64,000 bases of DNA from Bacteroidia bacterium (GTDB taxonomy: Bacteria; Bacteroidota; Bacteroidia; J057; JADKCL01), in the NCBI GenBank assembly GCA_020635905.1, contig JACJYV010000002.1, positions 806,001 through 870,000 on the forward strand. The letters run 5' to 3'. This document shows, one piece after another, positions 24,803 through 31,212 of this stretch (position 1 is its first letter; each line of letters begins with the position of its first letter). The translations under genes and the position numbers were made by a program. The notes beneath the pieces are model-generated. The model was not told the DNA's origin. It did no database searches and worked only from the letters and a program-made list of their open reading frames with translations.

Positions 24803-26173
24803 TTACTTCACCTTTTTTCGACGCCAGGGCGCATCTTTTTGCCAGTCGCCGGCCATGATGCAGCCAAAGGGCATGATTTCGTCCACGACTTCTCCCAGGT
24901 TGAATTCTTTCATCTGGGCTTTGACGTTTTCGGCGTTTTTGTAGGCGCTGGGCAGTTCGGATATATCGGGATGCCCCGAATAGAAGCGCACGTCGAGTCC
25001 GTCGGTCTCGGCGGCCAGAATCGCGGAAACGGTACGTTCGCCCTGGTTGCGGGCATGTTGGGAACGGCTGATGTTGCGGCCAGCTCCGTGAGGCGCAAAG
25101 CCCAGGTTGGTTTCAGTGGTCTGGCCTTTCACAATCAACACGGGTTCGCTCATGTTGAGGGGAATCAGGCGCAATCCATCGGGGGTATCGGGCACAAATT
25201 CGGCTTTCAAAGGAGTGGCGCCTTTGGCGTGGTAAAAGGTATCGCCGTCTTTGAAGACGAAGTTGTGTTCGTTCCAGAAGCGGTGCACGGGATCGTTGCG
25301 CAGTTTCTCCACCGTGGCCTGGTGCAGGACGGTATGGTTGAGTTTGGTCCAGTCGCGGACAAACTGCAGGGCCTCCCAGTAAGCAGCGCCCTCCTCGGTA
25401 TCGAACGGAATCCAGGCGTTGGTTTTGTGGGTTTTGGGTGAACGATCGCGGCGAAATATCTCTGCGATGTACATGCCTTTGCCATACAGGTTGGCACCAA
25501 GTCCGCGGCTGCCATGGTGGGTGACCATGATGGTTTCGCCCGTTTCGCGGGAAGTACCCACGTAGAGGAAATGGTTTCCGTCGCCCTGGGTTCCGAGGTG
25601 AGATTTGGCCAGGGAAAGGCTGCGCTGGTTGTTGAGAAAGCTGTTGGCCCGCATTCTTTCTTCGAATTCGGCGGGAAATGCGAACTGGTCGTCGCGGCCA
25701 CCTCCCCCAAAATGGGTGATGGAATGGGCCGCATCGAGCACCTGGCGGGGATCGACTTTGCCAAAATTGGTCATCATGACCGAGCAGCAGATGTCGGCGG
25801 AGTGCATGGCGGGATGGATGGCATTGCGGGTGGCAACCACACCCCCGACCGGAATTTGTCCGACGGAGCCAGTGGGGCAGGCATCGGGCATGATGGCGCC
25901 GCTGATGACGGTGGGGGTTTTCATGACCTCACGCATGGTGGCGTGTACGCTTTTGAGGTTGGCGATTTCCTCTTCTGATTCGGCGCGGATGTTGGCGTGG
26001 TAAGGCACGTGCTCACGGTGCGGGTCGATGGGCGGAGGCGGAGCCAGTGTTTTGAGGAAGGCGTCGAGTTCGGCGCCTGACAACTGGCGCTCGTTGGCTA
26101 CCTCGATGGCTTCTTTGAACCATTTTCCAGGGTTGTATCCGAGCTCGATCAGGGTTTTTCCGGTGATGGACAT
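24803..26173 (-). CDS. rtcB: RtcB-family RNA ligase
   Basis: Joins RNA ends carrying 2',3'-cyclic or 3'-phosphate to 5'-OH using GTP and Mn. The 456-residue protein has the metal motifs HSADICCSV (Asp and second Cys match the DIGCG metal ligands), GTQGDGNHFLYVG, THHGSRGLG, and the guanylylation motif PHGAGRNISRSQ (His near residue 361). The first Cys of ICC replaces the usual Gly. In bacteria it is often an RNA-repair enzyme. It is divergent from the ATPase/nuclease-like pair with a 180-bp gap. Confidence 0.92.
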   Translation of the reverse strand: MSITGKTLIELGYNPGKWFKEAIEVANERQLSGAELDAFLKTLAPPPPIDPHREHVPYHANIRAESEEEIANLKSVHATMREVMKTPTVISGAIMPDACPTGSVGQIPVGGVVATRNAIHPAMHSADICCSVMMTNFGKVDPRQVLDAAHSITHFGGGGRDDQFAFPAEFEERMRANSFLNNQRSLSLAKSHLGTQGDGNHFLYVGTSRETGETIMVTHHGSRGLGANLYGKGMYIAEIFRRDRSPKTHKTNAWIPFDTEEGAAYWEALQFVRDWTKLNHTVLHQATVEKLRNDPVHRFWNEHNFVFKDGDTFYHAKGATPLKAEFVPDTPDGLRLIPLNMSEPVLIVKGQTTETNLGFAPHGAGRNISRSQHARNQGERTVSAILAAETDGLDVRFYSGHPDISELPSAYKNAENVKAQMKEFNLGEVVDEIMPFGCIMAGDWQKDAPWRRKKVK

Positions 26174-26191
26174 GGGTTTTTTATTTAGAGG

Positions 26192-26199
26192 TAAAGGTA
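26192..26199 (-). promoter_or_regulatory. Weak candidate -7 element for rtcB
   Basis: The reverse strand reads TACCTTTA, one base off the TAnnTTTG consensus, about 20 bp before the rtcB ATG. The position is right, but the match is imperfect. Confidence 0.3.
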
Positions 26200-26324
26200 G
26201 GGAGGGGGTGCGCAGTGTTTTTGCGTAGTGGGATTTTTTTTGATTTTTTTCAAAAATCAGGCGTGTCCATGGAAGGCAGTTGGCAAATACAGAAGTGGAA
26301 CAGCCTTAAATTCGGGGAATATTG

Positions 26325-26332
26325 TAAGTTTG
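26325..26332 (+). promoter_or_regulatory. Candidate -7 element for the ATPase/nuclease-like pair
   Basis: TAAGTTTG matches the Bacteroidota -7 consensus, 22 bp before the GTG start at 26354. It would serve the two overlapping genes as one transcript. Confidence 0.45.
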
Positions 26333-26353
26333 TAATATAATAACCATCAGGAA

Positions 26354-27601
26354 GTGAGCAAAATCAGAATTAGGAATTTCGGTCCGGTTAAGCGTGGTTT
26401 TATCGGTAAAACTGATTGGATGGAGGTTGGGAAGGTGACGGTTTTCATTGGAAATCAGGGATCGGGTAAAAGCACGGTGGCCAAGCTGATCTCAACTTTC
26501 AGCTGGATCGAGAAAGCCCTGACCCGGGGGGATTATGATATCAGTTGGTTTACGCAACCAGGCAGGTTTCAAAATAAGCTTTGTGCTTACCACAGACTGG
26601 AAAACTATTTTACGGATCTGGAAGGATCGAATAGGGCCGAGCTGGAATTTCAGGGAGATTCTTACTCTATGTTGTACAAGAACGGTGTTTTTTCGATTGA
26701 GGAAAGAAAAAACGGGGCTTATCCTTTGCCCCAAATCATGTATGTTCCTGCGGAAAGAAATTTCATCAGTACGGTGAGGAATCCAAAGCTATTGAAATTA
26801 AGTTCGGATTCGCTGATGGAATTTTTGACAGAATTTGAAAACGCCAAGAGCCTTATTAAGGATGCGCTGAAGCTGCCCATCAACGATGCCCATCTGGAAT
26901 ATGATCCTATAAATGACATCACTCAAATCAGGGGCACTGATTATCAGGTTCGACTGGAGGAAGCCTCCAGTGGTTTTCAATCACTGGCACCTTTGTTTCT
27001 GGTTTCCTGGTATCTGGCCAACTCAGTAAAAATACAGGCGGAAGACAGCAAGGAGCCCATGAGCCCCGACGAACTTGCCCGCTTCAGGAAAGGTGTCAGT
27101 GAAATCTGGTCTAATGAGTCGCTGACCGATGAGCAAAAGCGGGCTGCGCTGTCGGTTCTTTCTTCCAGATTCAACAAAACTGCCTTCGTCAATATTGTGG
27201 AAGAACCAGAACAAAATTTGTTTCCCAATTCTCAACGCCACCTGCTCAACGGACTTTTGGCCTTTAATTCCATGAATCAGGGCAACAAACTGATTTTGAC
27301 CACCCACAGTCCTTACATAATTAATTACCTCAGCCTGGCGATACAGGGAGATGAGCTGAAGCATCTGATTCGCCAATCAGGTCAGACAGACAAGCTGGAT
27401 CAGCTGAATTCTATCGTCCCCCTGGATTCCACGGTCCAAAGTTCGGATGTGGTCATTTACCAGTTAGACGAAAGAGACGGAAGTATCCGCAAGCTGGAAG
27501 ATTTTGAAGGAATCCCATCCGACCGAAACTATCTGAACCAACAATTGGGAGAGGGAAACCAACTTTTCGATTCGCTGTTGGAACTTGAGCAGGCTTTATG
27601 A
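26354..27601 (+). CDS. ABC/SMC-like AAA ATPase of a two-gene cassette
   Basis: A 415-residue soluble ATPase of the AAA_15/AAA_21 (OLD-like) type. The Walker A is VTVFIGNQGSGKSTVAKL (residues about 29-45), an ABC-like signature EEASSGFQSL lies near 200-210, Walker B IVEEPEQNLFP near 280-290, and the switch His in LTTHSPYIINYL near 316. No TOPRIM domain follows, unlike OLD nucleases. It starts at GTG. Its stop overlaps the next ATG (ATGA). Its codons look more AT-rich than those of rtcB, suggesting acquisition. ATPases of this class often power anti-phage or toxin systems; that role is inference here. Confidence 0.78.
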   Translation: MSKIRIRNFGPVKRGFIGKTDWMEVGKVTVFIGNQGSGKSTVAKLISTFSWIEKALTRGDYDISWFTQPGRFQNKLCAYHRLENYFTDLEGSNRAELEFQGDSYSMLYKNGVFSIEERKNGAYPLPQIMYVPAERNFISTVRNPKLLKLSSDSLMEFLTEFENAKSLIKDALKLPINDAHLEYDPINDITQIRGTDYQVRLEEASSGFQSLAPLFLVSWYLANSVKIQAEDSKEPMSPDELARFRKGVSEIWSNESLTDEQKRAALSVLSSRFNKTAFVNIVEEPEQNLFPNSQRHLLNGLLAFNSMNQGNKLILTTHSPYIINYLSLAIQGDELKHLIRQSGQTDKLDQLNSIVPLDSTVQSSDVVIYQLDERDGSIRKLEDFEGIPSDRNYLNQQLGEGNQLFDSLLELEQAL

Positions 27602-28101
27602 AAATTTCCTTTGATTCTGGTCCGTGTCAGGAACCTTCAGTTACCGCAGTCAGGTTTGGAATTTGTGACGACAAAAATCAGAAACCAGCCTTTACCAGTA
27701 TGGTTAATTCTGACCTTTGGATTGCTACAATTAAAAATGATTTCGCCAAATCCATTATTTTTACCCCGATTGATCATTGCATTCGACTCCAAAAGGAAGG
27801 CACAAAGGATGAAGAATCCACCTGCGATGGCATGCTCACTTTTGATGATTCCATTTTTCTGGTTGAATTGAAGGACCAAGGCACAGGGGGTTGGATTTCA
27901 GAGGCCAAAAGTCAATTGGAAAACACCCTGAACCTGATGTTGAAATCTGATTTTCCGCTTGAAAAATTCAGGTATAAGAAGGCTTTTGCCTGCAACCGCA
28001 AGCACCCTCAATTTCAATCTATTGACAACGAAACCAATAAACGGTTTTTCAGAAAATATGGTTTCCGCCTGGATATCCAGGCGGAAATTCAGATCAAATG
28101 A
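27598..28101 (+). CDS. Small PD-(D/E)xK nuclease-like partner protein
   Basis: A 167-residue protein that I do not recognise by name. It has a pattern typical of PD-(D/E)xK nucleases: Asp77 in CDGMLTFDDS, then a hydrophobic strand and Glu90-Leu-Lys92 in IFLVELKDQ, then a helix with Gln106 (SEAKSQLENTLN). The ATG overlaps the ATPase stop by 4 bases, so the two proteins are made together and probably form a complex in which the ATPase controls the nuclease. It is AT-rich like its partner. It is tail-to-tail with the oxygenase gene with no spacing. Confidence 0.6.
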   Translation: MKISFDSGPCQEPSVTAVRFGICDDKNQKPAFTSMVNSDLWIATIKNDFAKSIIFTPIDHCIRLQKEGTKDEESTCDGMLTFDDSIFLVELKDQGTGGWISEAKSQLENTLNLMLKSDFPLEKFRYKKAFACNRKHPQFQSIDNETNKRFFRKYGFRLDIQAEIQIK

Positions 28102-28698
28102 TCACCCCACCCTGAACCACCCTGTGATACTCAGCCGGGGCTGGTGACTCAGGAGCACTTCGTGCTCTATTTCAGAACTGCGGAAAAAGACGGCCCGACC
28201 GCTCAGGGGAGCGATTTTGGGCGGATTGTCCTCGTTGAGGTAGATGCAGAGTTCGCCGCCATCGCCCTCCTGCCAGTTTTCGGTGAGGTAATTGATGAGG
28301 GTGTAAGCCCGTTTCTGATCGCTGCGGAACTGGTCGAGGTGACGCTTGTAAAAGCTGCCCGGGCCGTACCAGGCGTAATGAAATTCATAACCCCGGATGC
28401 CTGCGTAGCAGGTGCGGTTCAGGAACTCCACAAATTCGTCAATCAGGTCGAAGAACTGATTTTCGGGGGAAGGCCCGGGGGTGCGGTCGAGCCAGAAGAT
28501 GCGGTCGTTCCTGACCCCGGGATTTTTGACCAGGCGGGCATTATTGCCTATTCCCGCCATGCGAAGCTGATCGCTGGCATGAAGCGCCAGCAAATTGGTT
28601 CTGAGTTGGGCCCGCAGGGCCTCATCCAGAAAGGAGTCGGCCAGACCGACTTTATTTTCCAGAAAGCTATTGATTAAGGAATCAAATTTTGCTTCCAT
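28102..28698 (-). CDS. 2-oxoglutarate/Fe(II)-dependent oxygenase (prolyl hydroxylase-like)
   Basis: A 198-residue cytoplasmic protein with the double-stranded beta-helix iron site: His-x-Asp in FYKRHLDQFRSDQKRAYT, the distal His in SSEIEHEVLL and the 2-oxoglutarate-binding Arg in HQPRLSITGWFR. The layout matches bacterial 2OG-Fe(II) oxygenases (PKHD/Tpa1 type) that hydroxylate proteins, often on proline. The ATG at 28698 was chosen; a longer frame enters a gene-free region containing a promoter and a terminator. Confidence 0.87.
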   Translation of the reverse strand: MEAKFDSLINSFLENKVGLADSFLDEALRAQLRTNLLALHASDQLRMAGIGNNARLVKNPGVRNDRIFWLDRTPGPSPENQFFDLIDEFVEFLNRTCYAGIRGYEFHYAWYGPGSFYKRHLDQFRSDQKRAYTLINYLTENWQEGDGGELCIYLNEDNPPKIAPLSGRAVFFRSSEIEHEVLLSHQPRLSITGWFRVG

Positions 28699-28745
28699 TT
28701 CATAAGTGGTTATGAACTCTGAACGGAGATGCTCCGTGAGCGGGG

Positions 28746-28753
28746 CAAAGGTA
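28746..28753 (-). promoter_or_regulatory. Candidate -7 element for the 2OG oxygenase
   Basis: The reverse strand reads TACCTTTG, a perfect TAnnTTTG match, 48 bp before the ATG at 28698. Confidence 0.5.
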
Positions 28754-28758
28754 GCTTT

Positions 28759-28795
28759 TTTAAAAATAAAAATGCCACCTGATAAAGCGGCATTT
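28759..28795 (-). terminator. Hairpin with T-run upstream of the oxygenase promoter
   Basis: The reverse strand forms AAATGCC / GGCATTT (7 bp, 12-nt loop) followed by TTTATTTTTA. It would end a reverse transcript coming from beyond 28800, where no protein gene is seen. Confidence 0.5.
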
Positions 28796-29106
28796 CTATT
28801 TCTGCTATAAAGAATAAATCCTTTTTGATAAAAAGAATCAGGCACTTAGAATGAAACAAACTTAACCATTGAATTTTTTCTGCAAGCGTCTGTTTTTCCA
28901 CAGGAATTCCCGAAAAGGTGGAATACTGTAGCACCTCTGTACAATTTGTTACCAGAATGGATTTATTTTTCTGCGGCAGAAAATTTCGGGGCGGGAATGG
29001 GATTTTTGTCCGGGAATTTTGGAGAATTTTGACTATTATTATCCTTTATCCGCCGCAGACACGTTTTGTTTTTACTTTAACCTGATTCTTCAAAGACCAC
29101 TTGAGT

Positions 29107-30516
29107 ATGAAAAAAACACTACTTTCCCTGCGTCATCTTGTCCTGTTTACTGCCCTCCTGCTGCCTTTCAGCCTGCTTTTGGCCCAACAGCCCCAAAGTC
29201 AGGACAAGGTTCAGATCAAAATTGAGAAAAAGGAAAACGGTGAATCGGTCCTGATCGAGGAAACCATTCCCGCCAAATCGGGCGGCACCAGCATCGACGC
29301 CATCCTGCAGCAGTACGGCATCGATACAGAGTTTGGCGACCTCCAGGACAACGAAGAGGTGGAAATCATCATCCGCCGCAAGGCCAAAGACGTGACTTCC
29401 CAGGATGTACACGTGACCCTGGATATCCAAAAACCCAAGTCTGTCGAGGAAGAACAGACGGGAAAACCCTTTTTGGGTGTTTATTTTGAAAATGGCATTT
29501 CACAGGAAAAAGCCCTGGCTCTGGGGATCAAAGATCTTTCCGTGGCTTATGTGACTTCTGTGATCGAAAATACGGGTGCCTCAGATGCCAAATTGCAAAT
29601 GGGCGACGTGATCACGGCGGTGAACGGGGTTGAAATCCGCCCGGGAGTGGGTCTGCGCGACCTGATTCATACCTACCAGCCAGGCGACAAAGTGACCCTC
29701 TCCTACATCCGTGAGGGCAAAGAGAAAAAGGTGAAAGCCAAACTGGGTCAAAAGCCAGTGGAAAACCATTTTTTCCCGGCAAATCAGAACGAAAGCGGTC
29801 TCTGGTCCCAATTTGAGGAAGAAGATGCCCCCCAACCCGTACAAAAACCCCGTCTGGGCATTTCAGGCGACCCACGGGTCAATGCAGTCATGGTGGCAGA
29901 AGTATTTCCACACAGCACAGCCAGCAAAATTGGGCTGCAGGAAAATGACCTGATCCAAACCTATAATGGCACTCCCATCCACAACTGGAATGACCTCATT
30001 CAGGCGGTGCAAAGCACCGAATGCGGCGCGGTGGTGGAAGTGAAGGTTATTCGCGACGGAAACCTTGAAACCCTGAGCGGAACCCTGAGCTGCTATGCCA
30101 AAGGAAATTCACCCGAAAGACCCGTTCCCTTTGTCGAAGCCATCCTCTATCCTGAAATGGAAATTCACGTGGTGATCAGAATGGAAAATGTTTCGCCTGA
30201 GGAAGTGGCTGAATTGAATAAAGGCCAGGAAGGCGGCGGAATTTCGGCCGAAAACAACCTGCAGGTGGCTGACCTGAAATTTTACCCCAATCCCAATGAC
30301 GGACGGTTCAGTCTGGAGTTTAATCTGCCGGAAAAAGGCACCACCCAAATCCGCATTTTTGATATGTCGGGGGTAACGATCTACCAGGCCGAATTGAGCG
30401 AATTCAGCGGACGTCACCAAAGCAATATTGATATTTCCAGCTTCAGCAAGGGAATTTATTTCCTGCAAATCGAGCAAAATGGGCGTTCCATCAATAAAAA
30501 GGTGGTCACCCAGTAA
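29107..30516 (+). CDS. Secreted two-PDZ protein with T9SS sorting domain
   Basis: A 469-residue protein. A signal peptide (ends LLLAQ) is followed by a Lys/Glu-rich stretch, PDZ domain 1 (FLGVYFENGISQEKALALG to VKAKLG, about residues 120-215), PDZ domain 2 (RLGISGDPRVNAVMVAEVF to about residue 345) and a C-terminal type IX sorting domain (LKFYPNPNDGRFSLEF, ending KGIYFLQIEQNGRS and KKVV). No protease domain is present, so it probably binds peptide C-termini at the cell surface as a scaffold. The ATG at 29107 was preferred to a TTG two codons upstream. Confidence 0.88.
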   Translation: MKKTLLSLRHLVLFTALLLPFSLLLAQQPQSQDKVQIKIEKKENGESVLIEETIPAKSGGTSIDAILQQYGIDTEFGDLQDNEEVEIIIRRKAKDVTSQDVHVTLDIQKPKSVEEEQTGKPFLGVYFENGISQEKALALGIKDLSVAYVTSVIENTGASDAKLQMGDVITAVNGVEIRPGVGLRDLIHTYQPGDKVTLSYIREGKEKKVKAKLGQKPVENHFFPANQNESGLWSQFEEEDAPQPVQKPRLGISGDPRVNAVMVAEVFPHSTASKIGLQENDLIQTYNGTPIHNWNDLIQAVQSTECGAVVEVKVIRDGNLETLSGTLSCYAKGNSPERPVPFVEAILYPEMEIHVVIRMENVSPEEVAELNKGQEGGGISAENNLQVADLKFYPNPNDGRFSLEFNLPEKGTTQIRIFDMSGVTIYQAELSEFSGRHQSNIDISSFSKGIYFLQIEQNGRSINKKVVTQ

Positions 30517-30535
30517 GCGGAAAGCAAGAATAAAA

Positions 30536-30565
30536 GAGGGGAGGAAATTTTCTTCCCCTTTTTTT
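30536..30565 (+). terminator. Terminator after the PDZ gene
   Basis: GGGGAGGAAA and TTTCTTCCCC form a stem of about 10 bp (one G-T pair, tiny loop), directly followed by seven T, 20 bp after the stop codon. Confidence 0.8.
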
Positions 30566-30665
30566 GTGCCCCAAACGCAACAAAACCAATTTGAATCACG
30601 TTTTTTTAAGTGTATTTATAAGGTTTAGCCGACCTTTTTGCTTTTACCCAACAAACCCTGTTTTT

Positions 30666-30839
30666 ATGAAACCCCATTCTGTAATTGAATTTCGCCAGGC
30701 AACCGCCCCGGTTGCGGCCACTCCCACGGCCCATTATGCTGAAAGCGAATCCCAATGGGATTTTTTGGCCTGCACGCACCTGATCGACCATGCGCTGCAA
30801 TATGAGCGGCACATGAAAGGGAAAAAATCACGGAAGTGA
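30666..30839 (+). CDS. Small protein, twin 1 (57 residues)
   Basis: I do not recognise the family. The protein starts MKPHSVIEFRQ at the ATG at 30666 and ends with a basic tail. Residues 31-47 contain WDF-x4-HLI-x2-AL-x-YE. The next small gene, 180 bp downstream, has YDF-x4-HLI-x2-AL-x-YE with identical spacing, which is strong internal evidence that both are translated. No signal peptide or membrane segment. An upstream extension of the frame has no such support. Confidence 0.6.
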   Translation: MKPHSVIEFRQATAPVAATPTAHYAESESQWDFLACTHLIDHALQYERHMKGKKSRK

Positions 30840-31020
30840 TTTTCACTCCCCATCCCAATTGAACAATTTTTGTACACCATTTCAAGCCCGTTGATAACCC
30901 AGGCTTAATAATTCGTTCGCATAGCTTTCATTTCACAGAAAAACTTCTTATCTTAAATATGGAACCAGTAGCGCTGGTTTCTGAAAACCTCTTGTTTGAC
31001 TAATTTCTATTGGAAACCGA

Positions 31021-31203
31021 ATGACCACTTTTGCTGAAAATATCATCGTTAGTTCTGTCACAGATGGCGCAGAAATCTCGAAACCCGATGCATTTGAGTA
31101 TCAGAATGTTCAGGAGAAGGAATATGACTTTGACAGCCACATTCACCTGATCATGAAAGCCCTCGACTACGAGCAGGCTCAAATCCAGGCAATTCGCTCT
31201 TAA
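31021..31203 (+). CDS. Small protein, twin 2 (60 residues)
   Basis: A short cytoplasmic-looking acidic protein, MTTFAENIIVSSVTDGAEIS and so on, with residues 35-51 (YDF-x4-HLI-x2-AL-x-YE) matching twin 1 without gaps. The N-terminal halves are not clearly alike. The conserved C-terminal helix could be a docking or oligomerisation element. The gene stands alone between twin 1 and the stop of the choice-of-anchor gene on the other strand (9-bp gap). Function unknown. Confidence 0.6.
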   Translation: MTTFAENIIVSSVTDGAEISKPDAFEYQNVQEKEYDFDSHIHLIMKALDYEQAQIQAIRS

Positions 31204-31212
31204 AACTGTTGC

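Larger units (their letters stand above)
28699..29106. other. 408-bp gene-free region
   Basis: This divergent intergenic region holds a -7 element for the oxygenase (28746-28753) and, just upstream of it, a reverse-strand hairpin with a T-run (28759-28795). Between about 28800 and 28950 there is no good ORF; a short untranslated RNA ending at the hairpin is possible. The remaining part to 29106 is the leader of the PDZ gene. I see no further structure. Confidence 0.5.

Noticed and set aside
24689..25441. 250-residue plus-strand frame through the GC-rich palindrome
   Set aside because: Most of it is antisense to rtcB; the rest is open because the region is GC-rich and palindromic.
26241..26259. 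TGATTTTT/AAAAATCA hairpin as a terminator
   Set aside because: A/T-only stem in the divergent region upstream of both flanking genes; no gene ends there.
26354..28101. Calling the pair PARIS, Septu or an OLD/Gabija system
   Set aside because: No TOPRIM domain, no HNH motif and no UvrD-like helicase is present, so none of these names fits; left as an unnamed pair.
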